Of a stretch of 64,000 nucleotides of DNA, positions 1-8,184 are shown piece after piece. The position numbers and the translations under genes are program-made. The DNA lies in NCBI GenBank assembly GCA_022824365.1, contig JAJEAA010000007.1, positions 1 through 64,000 on the forward strand, written 5' to 3'. Position 1 is the stretch's first letter, and each line of letters starts with the position of its first letter. The notes under the pieces were generated by a model, which did not search any database, had not been told where the DNA came from, and worked only from the letters and a program-made list of their open reading frames with translations. The DNA comes from Anaerolineae bacterium (GTDB lineage: Bacteria; Chloroflexota; Anaerolineae; Aggregatilineales; Phototrophicaceae).

Positions 1-93
1 GGTTTTACTGAGATATTAACAATTGCCTGCTTTCTCAACATCTGCCGCTGCCAGAAGGCAGAAATTGTCACTGCTGCCTAATTGTCTAAATAG

Positions 94-140
94 CTTTTCT
101 CTGTGTACTCTATGATACTCCGTATACTCGGTGGCAAAAA
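94..140 (-). repeat. Dispersed intergenic repeat family R2, copy 1
   Basis: About 45 bp ending in CTCGGTGGCAAAAAA. It is the reverse complement of the copies at 14851-14899 and 62325-62374, which read (T)TTGCCA.CGAGGAC.CCGAG followed by GAGGGC(AC)AGAGTTTTC. The match to the 62 kb copy is almost ungapped, roughly three quarters identical by eye. It lies in the non-coding stretch before the zinc-ribbon gene. No open frame or transposase is associated with it. The rest of 1-248 shows nothing else I can support. Confidence 0.5.
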
Positions 141-248
141 ATTAATTTGAAGCGATTGCCCTAGGATTAGTTTGGTCTGTAGTTTACATCCTGCGTTATC
201 ATTAGAGTGCTCGCAATTGATCCAGATTCTGTGATGAGGACGAGAACC

Positions 249-950
249 ATGTCGGACGTATTGGCGCTTTATCGTGTGCAACAGCTTGAGCTTGAAATCA
301 TCGGTCATACTAAGAGGATCAAATCCATCGATCAACTGATTGAAAATGATGAGGCGCTGCGCGAAGCCGAGGCCGCCTTTGAAGCCGCTACGACAGAGTT
401 TGAAGACGCGGACAGACGCGCCAAGGACATGGAACTTGAAATCGCCGCGCTTCAGGACAAACGCCAAGCCAGCGAAACCCTGCTCTACAGCGGCGAGGTC
501 AAGAACCCCAAAGAGATGCAAGACTTGCAGATGGAACTCGAATCATTGGCTCGGCGCAAAGATGTCCTCGATGACGAACTGAAACGCATCGCCGGCGAGC
601 GCGACGGCTGCCAGCAAAACCTCGAAGAATGCCAGTCAAACCTCGAAGCGACGCGGGTCGCCCGCGCCGCCGAGAATAAGGACCTGCTTGAAGAAAAAGA
701 AAACTTGACCGCTACGGTGAGCGAACAATTGACCAAGCGCAAAGCCGCCGTCAAAAAGATTCCCGCCGATATTTTCAAGACTTACAACAGTATGCGCGCG
801 AAGAATTCCAATCGTCCTGTGTCAGTGCTGAAAGACGACGCCTGTACCGTTTGCGGTATCGAGCAGAACAGCATGGTCATCACCGCGATCAATCGCAGTG
901 ATGACATCATACATTGTCAAAGTTGCGGACGAATCTTGATCAAGCTCTAG
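249..950 (+). CDS. C4-type zinc-ribbon protein with long coiled coil
   Basis: This 233-residue protein has a long, charged, heptad-like helical region (about residues 10-175, rich in Glu, Lys, Arg and Leu) and a C-terminal zinc ribbon with two CxxC pairs (C199/C202 and C223/C226). That architecture is typical of the bacterial C4-type zinc-ribbon domain family, whose members are thought to be nucleic-acid or protein scaffolds; the exact role is unknown. I chose the ATG at 249 because GAGGA lies 8 bases upstream. A GTG at 207 would add 14 residues that do not fit the helix. It is convergent with the pgeF-yggS-yggT operon. Family confidence is good, function is open. Confidence 0.8.
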   Translation: MSDVLALYRVQQLELEIIGHTKRIKSIDQLIENDEALREAEAAFEAATTEFEDADRRAKDMELEIAALQDKRQASETLLYSGEVKNPKEMQDLQMELESLARRKDVLDDELKRIAGERDGCQQNLEECQSNLEATRVARAAENKDLLEEKENLTATVSEQLTKRKAAVKKIPADIFKTYNSMRAKNSNRPVSVLKDDACTVCGIEQNSMVITAINRSDDIIHCQSCGRILIKL

Positions 951-1006
951 TCGTTGCAACCAACGCGGCGGGCAGGCTGCCTCTCGCGAAGTCTTCCTCA
1001 TGCCCG

Positions 1007-1252
1007 CTAGAGTACCAGTTGCATGAGGATGCTGATGCCCAGGAAGACCACCAGAGGACTTAGATCAATCCCGCCCATCGGCGGCAGCGCGCTGCGTATC
1101 GGCGCCAAAACCGGCTCCGTCGCTCGATAAAGGAAGCGAGCGATAGGATTGTTGGGATCGAGGTTCGGCAGCCAACTCATCAAAACGCGAGCGAGCAGGA
1201 CCAATTGATATGCGGTCAGTGCCAGGTAGAGCACTTCAAACAGTGCGGACAT
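1007..1252 (-). CDS. yggT: YggT family membrane protein
   Basis: An 81-residue integral membrane protein with two hydrophobic helices separated by a short loop containing SWLPNLDPNNP and a following TEPVLAPIR segment, the signature of one YggT repeat. Many YggT proteins carry two such units; this is the single-unit form. The family is implicated in osmotic or envelope functions and is often found in division-gene neighbourhoods. It is the last gene of the minus-strand operon pgeF-yggS-yggT, 30 bp after yggS, an order commonly seen near ftsZ and sepF in other bacteria, although those genes are not in this window. Confidence 0.87.
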   Translation of the reverse strand: MSALFEVLYLALTAYQLVLLARVLMSWLPNLDPNNPIARFLYRATEPVLAPIRSALPPMGGIDLSPLVVFLGISILMQLVL

Positions 1253-1282
1253 CAGTTTGCCAACCTTTCTTTTTTCTTCCTT

Positions 1283-2005
1283 CTAAGCTCTATCTCCAAA
1301 AATCGCGCGCCCGACGCGGACCATCGTCGCGCCCTCTTCAATCGCCAACTCAAAGTCGTCGGTCATTCCCATACTCAGTACCGGCAGGTCTGCCCCGGCA
1401 GCGGATTGCAACTCTTCACGCAGCCCACAGAGATCGGCGAAGACGCGGCGATTCGTCGCTTCATCAGCCCCAAGCGGCGCCATCGTCATTAATCCGCGCG
1501 TTTTTAAGTTCGGCAAGGCGCTGATCTCTCGCTGCGCTTCCAACAATCCATCCATTACCGCCGCGTCCCGATACCAATTGTAACCCCGAAAACCGTATTT
1601 GGATGCTTCTCCCGAAACATTAATCTCCAGCAATACATCAAGCTCCCGCTCGGCATCGACCGCCAGACGCGATAAGCGACCCGCCAGGCGCAGGCTGTCA
1701 ATCGACTGCACATAGTCAAACAGCTTGACAACATGCTTCGCCTTGCGGCTCTGCACATGACCGACCATGTGCCAGGTCACAGCGCCCGCTGCCGCCGCCA
1801 TGACCGCCGGAATCTTGCTCATGCCTTCTTCTACGCGGTTCTCGCCGATATGTTGCAAGCCCGATTCGATAGCGAGCGCAATATCCGCCGCCGATTTCTG
1901 CTTGCTGATTCCGACCAGCGCAACCGCGGCCGGATCTCGATTCGCCCGCGCGCAGGCCGCCGCGATGCGGTCCTCTACGCGGCTGATGTTGTCGGCTATG
2001 CTCAT
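1283..2005 (-). CDS. yggS: PLP-binding protein, YggS/PROSC family
   Basis: A 240-residue single-domain alanine-racemase-fold protein. The PLP lysine is in VGISKQKS near residue 34. The family blocks GENRVEE, WHMVGHVQS and the C-terminal LSMGMTDDFELAI followed by VRVGRAIFG are all present. YggS proteins bind pyridoxal 5'-phosphate and maintain B6 vitamer and amino-acid homeostasis in the cytoplasm; no enzymatic activity is established. The start overlaps the end of pgeF by 4 bp (ATGA), so the two are probably translationally coupled. The length is normal for the family. Confidence 0.93.
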   Translation of the reverse strand: MSIADNISRVEDRIAAACARANRDPAAVALVGISKQKSAADIALAIESGLQHIGENRVEEGMSKIPAVMAAAAGAVTWHMVGHVQSRKAKHVVKLFDYVQSIDSLRLAGRLSRLAVDAERELDVLLEINVSGEASKYGFRGYNWYRDAAVMDGLLEAQREISALPNLKTRGLMTMAPLGADEATNRRVFADLCGLREELQSAAGADLPVLSMGMTDDFELAIEEGATMVRVGRAIFGDRA

Positions 2006-2781
2006 AAGGATATCACCACGCCAAAGCGGCCCGTCAAGCCATTTTCAGCTCGGTGCGAATAAAACTCATGCCGATTGTCGAAGGTGCAGAGCTCCAGCGT
2101 CCCCGCCTCGGTCACGCCCTGCCGCGCCAGGTCCAGGCGATTGGCTCCCCAAAGATCAAGCATCGCTCTCCCATCCGCCGAGTCGCGCCTGACGACGCCC
2201 GCCTCCGCGCCAAAGTAGGCTTCCGCCTGCGCTGCCACATCCTCGCCAACTTGATAGTTGCGGCTCGATATCGCCGGGCCAATCACAACCTGAATATGCT
2301 CCGGCAAGCAGCCAAACGCGGACCGCATCTCGCGCGCCATGACCCCGGCCATGCCCTTGACCGTTCCGCGCCAGCCCGCATGCCCCAAGCCAATCGCCCG
2401 CCTCACCGGATCATAGAGCAGCAAAGGCGCGCAATCAGCATAACGCATGACAAGCGGACGATCTATTTCATCGGTGATCAAGCCGTCAGCTTTTTCGAGG
2501 CGGCCATTTGACGGTCCCCGCCCGTTGATGACCAGCGTCCTGACGCCGTGAACCAGCCAACAACTCACCGCCCGCGCCGGATTGACCTCAACAGCGGCGT
2601 ACATCCGCCGGTGATTCTCTCTGACCGCCGCCGGGTCATCGCCGATGGACGCGCCCAGATTCAGCGACGCCCAATGAGATTGGCTGACGCCGCCATGCCG
2701 CGTGAAAATGCCATGCCGCAGGTCTTTCCAGGCTGTATTGCGATAAAATGTCAAACCCGCTTGACTGACACGCTCGAACAT
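2002..2781 (-). CDS. pgeF: Peptidoglycan editing factor / YfiH-type multicopper-polyphenol-oxidase fold protein
   Basis: This 259-residue protein belongs to the YfiH/LACC1 family. The metal-site motifs are visible: HGVRTLVI (first His), MRYADCAPLLLYD (Cys), GLGHAGWRG (second His). Members have been described as purine nucleoside phosphorylase/adenosine deaminase-like enzymes and, in E. coli, as a factor that keeps L-Ser out of peptidoglycan precursors. It leads the operon with yggS and yggT. A strong GGAGGAG ribosome site precedes the ATG, and a TGCTATAGT extended -10 lies about 50 bp upstream. Confidence 0.9.
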   Translation of the reverse strand: MFERVSQAGLTFYRNTAWKDLRHGIFTRHGGVSQSHWASLNLGASIGDDPAAVRENHRRMYAAVEVNPARAVSCWLVHGVRTLVINGRGPSNGRLEKADGLITDEIDRPLVMRYADCAPLLLYDPVRRAIGLGHAGWRGTVKGMAGVMAREMRSAFGCLPEHIQVVIGPAISSRNYQVGEDVAAQAEAYFGAEAGVVRRDSADGRAMLDLWGANRLDLARQGVTEAGTLELCTFDNRHEFYSHRAENGLTGRFGVVISL

Positions 2782-2829
2782 CGGGCGCTCCTCCGGCGAC
2801 GATCGCTTTGCCCCCAGCCATTCCCGCTA

Positions 2830-2838
2830 ACTATAGCA
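2830..2838 (-). promoter_or_regulatory. Extended -10 promoter of pgeF-yggS-yggT
   Basis: On the minus strand this reads TGCTATAGT: an extended -10 (TGn) followed by TATAGT, five of six matches to TATAAT. It lies about 50 bp before the pgeF start. No good -35 is seen at 16-18 bp, which fits an extended -10 promoter. Confidence 0.45.
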
Positions 2839-2920
2839 TGATTTGCCTGACCGCATGAGAGCGCATCCGCTATGCCCCGCAGTACCTAGCAACCTGCCTC
2901 TATAGGTTTATGGCGGCAAC

Positions 2921-2947
2921 TGTAGGGAGGACCTGCCAGGTCGCCCG
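2921..2947 (-). repeat. Palindromic dispersed repeat R1, copy 1 (degenerate)
   Basis: On the minus strand this reads GGGCGACCT, a 3-base spacer, then AGGTCCTCCCTACAG. It aligns without gaps to copies at 25156-25181 and 61027-61052, including the CCTACA tail outside the palindrome. The right arm carries mismatches, so the hairpin is weaker here than in the other copies. Confidence 0.5.
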
Positions 2948-3068
2948 CGCCCCCGTCCGCGGCGATCGTAGACTAACTGACGGACGATGCCTACGCGCCC
3001 CTGTAAGTCGCCTACAACTCTTCGTTTGAGATTCCTAATTCGTGAACATTTGTTCATCCATGCGTGTT

Positions 3069-3225
3069 CTTTTTCTGCTACACTCACAATATGAACGTCA
3101 AATCGCCAATCTGGGCCTATCCAAAATCATGCCGTGGTTAACCCAAAATACAACCTTTACCACACGCGAGTTGGAATTTCAGCGTCCAAAATGCCCCTAT
3201 ATCCATACTGTATTGATAGATACTG
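3069..3225 (+). repeat. Dispersed intergenic repeat R3, copy A
   Basis: This stretch aligns with the reverse complement of 62522-62680. From 3129 to 3219 the alignment has no gaps (paired coordinates always sum to 65747), about 70% identical by eye. The last 19 bases, ATCCATACTGTATTGATAG, are identical. These include a 17-bp near-palindrome centred on ATACTGTAT. Similarity continues more loosely to about 3069. Both copies lie in the two longest gene-free stretches of the window, in opposite orientation. Confidence 0.65.
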
Positions 3226-3464
3226 ACAAATTCGCCATCTTCTACCTATGCTTTACTTCAACTTCTTCGGCTTCTGTTGGTACTGCATTTATCCTTTGTA
3301 GGTCTTTTTGGGGTCGTTTTTTATCCTTTGCTTCCATACGAAATCATCTTGAAAAGACACAGAAAATGCCGAAACATTTCCGGCTCCTCTTGCCGAGACT
3401 TGCAAACGCGACAGCCGGAACTAGGACTGTCAGCATTCAATGTCGCGGGAAATTCAACTTGTCG

Positions 3465-3473
3465 TGCTACAAT
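3465..3473 (+). promoter_or_regulatory. Extended -10 promoter of comF-hpf
   Basis: Reads TGCTACAAT, an extended -10 (TGn plus TACAAT), 45 bp before the comF ATG. No convincing -35 at standard spacing. Confidence 0.45.
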
Positions 3474-3517
3474 AGACTTGATGCAATCGTCGCGCTTCTC
3501 GCGGGAGATCATCGCCG

Positions 3518-4204
3518 ATGACGCAGCAAACAGCATCCGCTCCAAGCATGTTCGCCAAGGTCGATACCTTTGCCGCTTTCGTATGCGACTGGCTGATAGA
3601 TCTCGTCTTTCCGCCCCGATGCGGCAACTGCGGCCGCGTCGACCACCGCTTTTGCGATGCCTGCCACGATCAGCTTATCTCGCTTCCGCTTGAGACGAAT
3701 TCAATTATCGTCGATTCTCTCGACGACATCTGCGCCACCGGCAAGCAGGTCGGCATACTTGAAGCTGCGGTGAAGTCCTTCAAATTCCATGACGCGCTGG
3801 CGCTCTGCGATTCCCTGACGGCGCGTCTGGTCGCCAGTCTGAGCCAACAGGATTGGCCGATTGACGTCATTGTTCCCGTGCCGCTGCACGCTGACCGCGA
3901 GTTGGAACGCGGCTATAATCAATCCAACTTGTTGGGCCAGCAATTGGCGCGAGCCATCAATGCGCCTTGTCAGCCGGCCTGGCTCGCGCGCATCCGCGGC
4001 ACCAGTCAGCAAGCGCGGCTGGCGGCGTCGGAGCGGCGTGACAATGTGGCGGGCGCCTTTGAAGCAAGCGCGGATGTAGAGGGCAAGTCTGTCTTGCTGA
4101 TCGACGATGTCGTCACCACCGGCTCGACGCTTAGCGAATGCGCCCTTGCGCTGCGAGCGCGCGACGCGAGAGCGGTATACGGCATTGTCGTCAGCAAGAC
4201 TTGA
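3518..4204 (+). CDS. comF: ComF family protein, amidophosphoribosyltransferase-like
   Basis: A 228-residue protein with an N-terminal zinc finger (CGNCGRVDHRFCDACHD, near residues 32-48) and a C-terminal type I phosphoribosyltransferase fold. The PRPP loop is SVLLIDDVVTTGSTLSECA near residue 194, and the GYNQSNLLG block typical of ComF/GntX precedes it. ComFC-type proteins act in natural transformation or DNA repair in the cytoplasm; the reaction is not settled. GGGAG lies 10 bases before the chosen ATG. It is followed 30 bp later by hpf, the comFC-hpf order known from Firmicutes, but secA does not follow here. A ComEC is encoded at 57-60 kb, which is consistent with a competence role. Confidence 0.9.
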   Translation: MTQQTASAPSMFAKVDTFAAFVCDWLIDLVFPPRCGNCGRVDHRFCDACHDQLISLPLETNSIIVDSLDDICATGKQVGILEAAVKSFKFHDALALCDSLTARLVASLSQQDWPIDVIVPVPLHADRELERGYNQSNLLGQQLARAINAPCQPAWLARIRGTSQQARLAASERRDNVAGAFEASADVEGKSVLLIDDVVTTGSTLSECALALRARDARAVYGIVVSKT

Positions 4205-4234
4205 TTATTCACATTTATCGCCAGGAGGACCGCT

Positions 4235-4831
4235 ATGGAAATCAGCATTCATGGTGATGGCATTAGAATTTCAGAATCATTGGACAACTACACGCGTTCG
4301 CGGATCGATAAGCTCGACCGATACCTGCCCAATATCGCCCATGTCGGCGTCGAGCTAGCCATCATTCGCACCCACCGCGGCGCCGATATCGCAATCGCGC
4401 AGATCACGGTGCAGCATGCCCGCGGCGCCATCCTGCGCGCCGAAGAACGCATGAACATCGAGAACCGCGATACCATTCGCTTTGCCGTCAACAAGGCGGT
4501 CGACAAGCTGCACCGGCAGATCGACCGCTTCAAGAGCAAACGCAGATCGAAGAATCAGCGGGTGCGCGACCGCTACCGCGCGACCATGGCTGAGTTGGAC
4601 ATCGCCGAAGATGTGCCGCAATATGACCTGCCCGAACCGGAAGCCGCCGAACCCGAGGATATTCTCCGCCGCAAACAGGTCGAGTTGATCCCGATGAACG
4701 AAGATGAGGCGATCGAACAATTGGAATTGCTGGACCACAATTTCTATATGTTCATGAATGCCGATACGACGCAAGTCAATGTGCTCTATCGGCGTGAAAA
4801 CGGGGGTTACGGCATCCTCGTGCCGCAATAG
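4235..4831 (+). CDS. hpf: Long-form ribosome hibernation promoting factor
   Basis: A 198-residue protein with two parts. The N-terminal S30AE domain (about 1-105, beginning MEISIHGDGIRISESLDNYTR) binds in the mRNA/tRNA channel of the 30S subunit. The C-terminal dimerisation domain (about 148-198) contains the conserved EAIEQLELLDHNFYMFMN and VLYRRENGGYG blocks. Long HPF pairs ribosomes tail to tail into inactive 100S dimers in stationary phase. The linker is rich in Pro and Glu. AGGAGG sits 8 bases before the ATG, a very strong ribosome site. It is probably co-transcribed with comF and converges on the glycosyltransferase operon. Confidence 0.95.
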   Translation: MEISIHGDGIRISESLDNYTRSRIDKLDRYLPNIAHVGVELAIIRTHRGADIAIAQITVQHARGAILRAEERMNIENRDTIRFAVNKAVDKLHRQIDRFKSKRRSKNQRVRDRYRATMAELDIAEDVPQYDLPEPEAAEPEDILRRKQVELIPMNEDEAIEQLELLDHNFYMFMNADTTQVNVLYRRENGGYGILVPQ

Positions 4832-4861
4832 TTTATTGCGAGGCGCTGATCAGGCGTAGCG

Positions 4862-5617
4862 CTAGCGCTTCTGCCAAAGCGCCGCCAGCCGCTGATACTT
4901 GCGATATTCGTACCAAGCCATCAGCAGCGACAGCCGCAAGCCGTGCCAGCGGTCGCGGTAACCGCGCAAGGTGATGAAGCGCCAATAGAATTGACGCAAT
5001 GGCTGCAGGACGAAGTTATGCTGCCGCGGCACGACCCCTTGCGCATACAAGCCCTGCGCGTCAAAGTTGGCGTAATACTCCTGCTTGTCTTTGAACTGCG
5101 CCAGGTCGTCATAGTTGTAGTGAATGATCGGATTGCGCAAGGTGCCTTCATCGCCATAGAGCTTTACCACTTCATGGACGGGCCGCTGTCGGTCATATTG
5201 GGCTTGCCCCACCCGCAGCAGCCGCGTCTGATAATCGGGATACCAGCCGGCGCCCTTGGTCAATACGCCGAAGATATAGTTGTGCCGGGGCAGCCGCCAA
5301 CCAGCGAAACCGGCATGCCCGATCTTCTCGCGAATCTCGGTCGCCAGCGCATCAGTAATTCGCTCATCGGCATCGACGAACAGAACCCAATCCGTCATTT
5401 CATTAACCGCGTCCAGAGCCGCGTTGCGCTGCTCAGCATAATTTTCGAATTCATGCTGCAAGATATCCGCGCCAAGTCCCTGCGCGATCGGCACCGTGCC
5501 GTCCGTGCTGTAGGAATCGAAGACGATGATGCGGTCGGCGAAGCGCAGCGTCTTGATACAATCGGATATCCGCTCCGCTTCGTTGTGTGTAAGCACGATG
5601 GCGGTAAGATGCGTCAT
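4862..5617 (-). CDS. Family 2 glycosyltransferase (WaaE/KdtX-like)
   Basis: A 251-residue GT-A fold glycosyltransferase. The N-terminal LTAIVLTHNEAERISDCI and the nucleotide-sugar/metal site WVLFVDADER (about residue 80) are typical of GT2. The C-terminal half (QEYYANFDAQGLYAQG followed by WRFITLRGYRDRWHG) resembles WaaE/KdtX-type enzymes that decorate lipopolysaccharide core or other cell-surface glycans. It has no membrane segments, so it probably works on the inner face of the membrane. Its ATG overlaps the end of the upstream glycosyltransferase by 4 bp. It is the last gene of a three-gene minus-strand operon. The acceptor is unknown. Confidence 0.87.
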   Translation of the reverse strand: MTHLTAIVLTHNEAERISDCIKTLRFADRIIVFDSYSTDGTVPIAQGLGADILQHEFENYAEQRNAALDAVNEMTDWVLFVDADERITDALATEIREKIGHAGFAGWRLPRHNYIFGVLTKGAGWYPDYQTRLLRVGQAQYDRQRPVHEVVKLYGDEGTLRNPIIHYNYDDLAQFKDKQEYYANFDAQGLYAQGVVPRQHNFVLQPLRQFYWRFITLRGYRDRWHGLRLSLLMAWYEYRKYQRLAALWQKR

Positions 5618-6543
5618 GACTTTGCCAGGTCAATTATCCGACGGCAGGCGCGCTTCAATTCGGCGTCCGCCGCGCCCATGCCTCGCAGCCGCCGCCGCAT
5701 ACCCGCGATTAACAAGCGCCGCGCCGCCAAGCGTTTCCAGGGCGAATAATACTTGTCGTACAATAATAACCTACTTTGCCACAGATTCATCAGGCTTCGC
5801 GGACGAGCCTGAGATGTGCTTCCCCCGCTCAGGTGCGTTACTTGGCCGGCCGGCACGCAGAGTATGCGCCAACCGCGTTTTCGGATGCGCCAAGCCCAGT
5901 CAACTTCTTCGCAATACATGAAGAAATTCTCATCGAATCCTCCCGTCTCCAGGACAACCTCTCGCTTGAGCATCATCGTCGCGCCCAAGGTAAAGTCCAC
6001 CTCAAAAGGCTCGCCAGCATAGCGCGACCGGGAATAGCGTCCGTTGAAAGAGCCCTCAAGCAGGCGACCGGGCGTCGGAAAGAACTCGGTCCAAATCTGC
6101 CGCAGATCAGGAAAGCGGAAGGCGCTGTGCTGAAAGCTGCCATCGCCGAAGGTCAGACGCGCGCCCACCATGCCTACATCATCGCAGCCCATCAAGGCGT
6201 CGTAGAGGGCGCGGCTCGCGCCGCGGCGCGTGATTGTGTCCGGATTGAGCAGATACACGGCTCGCGGCAATTCTTCTTTGCGCGCGCCGTCAGCAAAACC
6301 CATACGCCGCAAAGCCAGATTGTTAGAAGCGCCGAAGCCGATATTCTCGTCGTGGGCAACCAGCTTGACTTCGGCAAAGCGTTCCCTGACGATCGCGACC
6401 GTGTCATCAGAAGAAGCCGAATCCACCAGCCAAATCTCGCTGTCAAGACCGCTCTCACGCAAATCATTCAGCAGGCTTTGCAAAGCATCGACAATAAGAT
6501 CCGCGCTGTTCCAAGTGACAATGACCACCGCCAGATCCGTCAT
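5614..6543 (-). CDS. Family 2 glycosyltransferase (rhamnosyltransferase-like)
   Basis: A 309-residue GT2 enzyme. It opens with LAVVIVTWNSADLIVDAL and has the metal/sugar motif YLLNPDTI (NPD in place of DxD, common in rhamnosyl- and related transferases). It also has FEVDFTLGATMMLKREV and the acceptor-side EEVDWAWRIRKRGW block. It is expected to transfer a sugar from a nucleotide donor to a surface polysaccharide or glycolipid. It lies 20 bp after the membrane-anchored Ig-like protein and overlaps the next glycosyltransferase by 4 bp, so the three are likely co-expressed. No other polysaccharide genes are nearby, so the product cannot be named. Confidence 0.87.
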   Translation of the reverse strand: MTDLAVVIVTWNSADLIVDALQSLLNDLRESGLDSEIWLVDSASSDDTVAIVRERFAEVKLVAHDENIGFGASNNLALRRMGFADGARKEELPRAVYLLNPDTITRRGASRALYDALMGCDDVGMVGARLTFGDGSFQHSAFRFPDLRQIWTEFFPTPGRLLEGSFNGRYSRSRYAGEPFEVDFTLGATMMLKREVVLETGGFDENFFMYCEEVDWAWRIRKRGWRILCVPAGQVTHLSGGSTSQARPRSLMNLWQSRLLLYDKYYSPWKRLAARRLLIAGMRRRLRGMGAADAELKRACRRIIDLAKS

Positions 6544-6563
6544 TGATCAACCGCTTTCAGTAA

Positions 6564-8018
6564 TCAGCCCGCGGCGCCGGCGTCGGGATCGGCAATCATG
6601 ATCGAACGCATGCCGACATGATTGTTGCGCAGGCTGACCGCGACATCTTCATGAATCAGCCCAGCCCAGCAATTCTGCGGATTGCGCGCCTCCGCTTCGA
6701 TGAATTGCACCGCGCCCCATACGACCGCTCGGGCTTTCGCCGGCAGGTAGCGATAGGTATTTCCGCTGGCTTCGTCAAACACTTCGACCAGATTCTCATC
6801 GGCGCCAACCGCCCAACGGTAAGGAAAGCTTGTCATTGATGTCTCGCATTGAATGCCGACGCGCCAGGCGCCCGATTCGTCAAACAAGCCCAGGCTGCCG
6901 GAAAGCTGATCCTGCCGATAGACCGTGCCGGGCGGGGGACCGCTGGTGCGGATCGGGACATCGCCATAGTTGTCCACCGTCAGCCGAAAGGCAAGCATCT
7001 GCCCCAGCGGCACTGTGATCTGCTGCGAATCCGCCAGCGATGCCGAGTCTTCCGGTAGCGGCAGCAAATCGCCCAAGCCATCCGCATCCGAAAAGTAGCG
7101 CTCGTCATAGGGCTGCACCGCAAAGGCTACTTCCACGCCAATCGCTTGCGGCTTGATCTCGGCATAGGGCTTGCCGCCCAACTCAATCGCAAGCTCGCCT
7201 TCCATACGCATCCGCTGGCCGACTTTGTCCTGCGCCAGCGCGATCACGCGATAGGTCCCGTCCGGCGGGGGATCGACGCCCAGGTCAATACCGCCCTCAT
7301 AATCAAAGCGGTGGCGTCCAGCCTCGCCATACTGCCGCTCCTCAACCCGCGCCGAGATCGGGATGCGCGCGCCATCCAAGCTAAGGAGATAGACATCAAG
7401 TCGTTCGACATCCTTTTCCAGGTAGACATTGATGCTGACGCGATCGGCGACGCCGTCTTGATTGGGCGAAAATACGGTTGGCGCAATGCGAAACTCGGAC
7501 ATGATCGGCAGAGGAGTATCGCCCGCTTCGACCAGCAGAGTCCCGGTCGCGCTGGACGCTTCTCCGCTCCCCGCCGTGGCTTCGAGCCGCCAAGTGTACA
7601 TTCCATTCGGGATCAGCCGCCGCTCAACGACGCCGTAGACCGCCTCGCCCTCATGCAGAAAGCCGTCAACCACGCCGCTGAAGAGCACGCTGTATTCGTC
7701 ATCATTGCGCGGTTGATCCTGCCGGAAATGAAAGATCGAGCCTTGCTCGCCCTTCAGCGACAGATTGACGAGCGCCGGGCGCGACAGAGCATAAGAGAAC
7801 ACCGCGAGATCATCCACGCCATCGGCATTGGGGCTGATCGCCGGGCGGTCAAAGCCGGCCTCAAGGATCAGCGGCAATGGCGGCCGCAGGAGCAGCCTTC
7901 CCACGATAAGCATCAGAATCACGCCAGCCGCGGCGGCGAAGAAAGTAAGCGTGTAGCGAACTCGCATCGGAACCCTGTTCAGCCTGCCCAATCGCGTATC
8001 GGAAACATCCCTTGCCAT
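6564..8018 (-). CDS. Membrane-anchored protein with two FlgD-like Ig domains, function unknown
   Basis: This 484-residue protein has one N-terminal transmembrane helix (about 20-45) followed by an extracytoplasmic region. Two similar beta-rich units carry an SPNxDGVxD motif: ISPNADGVDDLAVF near residue 60 and FSPNQDGVADRVSI near residue 182. These resemble the FlgD-type or gliding-motility Ig-like folds of many secreted proteins. The C-terminal 200 residues (starting at AVQPYDERYF) are not recognised but contain a Cys pair (IQCETS, NCWAGL) that may form a disulfide. It heads an operon with two glycosyltransferases, which suggests a surface-glycan or cell-envelope role. That is inference only. 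Confidence 0.6.
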   Translation of the reverse strand: MARDVSDTRLGRLNRVPMRVRYTLTFFAAAAGVILMLIVGRLLLRPPLPLILEAGFDRPAISPNADGVDDLAVFSYALSRPALVNLSLKGEQGSIFHFRQDQPRNDDEYSVLFSGVVDGFLHEGEAVYGVVERRLIPNGMYTWRLEATAGSGEASSATGTLLVEAGDTPLPIMSEFRIAPTVFSPNQDGVADRVSINVYLEKDVERLDVYLLSLDGARIPISARVEERQYGEAGRHRFDYEGGIDLGVDPPPDGTYRVIALAQDKVGQRMRMEGELAIELGGKPYAEIKPQAIGVEVAFAVQPYDERYFSDADGLGDLLPLPEDSASLADSQQITVPLGQMLAFRLTVDNYGDVPIRTSGPPPGTVYRQDQLSGSLGLFDESGAWRVGIQCETSMTSFPYRWAVGADENLVEVFDEASGNTYRYLPAKARAVVWGAVQFIEAEARNPQNCWAGLIHEDVAVSLRNNHVGMRSIMIADPDAGAAG

Positions 8019-8108
8019 TTTACACCAAACAGGACCGATAGACTCTCGCTGAAGCCGCTCGACTGAATACGCGTTCGCCAGCGGGCCTGGAGCCAGCCGG
8101 CAGCGGTA

Positions 8109-8138
8109 TTTACATTTGCGCCGTATCTGGACTAGACT
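8109..8138 (+). promoter_or_regulatory. Promoter of lon
   Basis: TTTACA (8109-8114), an 18-bp spacer, then TAGACT (8133-8138): five of six and four of six matches to the sigma-70 type consensus. It lies between the divergent Ig-like protein and lon. If used, transcription would start near 8145. That rules out the TTG at 8116 as the lon start and favours the TTG at 8185. Confidence 0.45.
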
Positions 8139-8184
8139 GAACTATCGCATATTCGACCGGCATAACATTATCGAGAGTCTATCC

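Larger units (their letters stand above)
2782..3517. other. 736-bp non-coding stretch between divergent pgeF and comF
   Basis: I see no convincing gene here. It holds the minus-strand promoter of pgeF (2830-2838), one copy of palindromic repeat R1 (2921-2947), one copy of repeat R3 (3069-3225), and the plus-strand promoter of comF (3465-3473). The open frame running from 3042 to 3521 has poor codon usage, no ribosome site and no recognisable domain. It is best explained by the R3 repeat. Confidence 0.6.

Noticed and set aside
3042..3521. Possible small protein containing IHTVLI, also readable at 62388-62618
   Set aside because: The similarity of the two frames follows from the underlying DNA repeat R3. 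Start sites, length and codon use do not support coding. Kept as a repeat.
8116..8184. Upstream TTG start for Lon
   Set aside because: It overlaps the likely lon promoter and adds 23 residues without family similarity.
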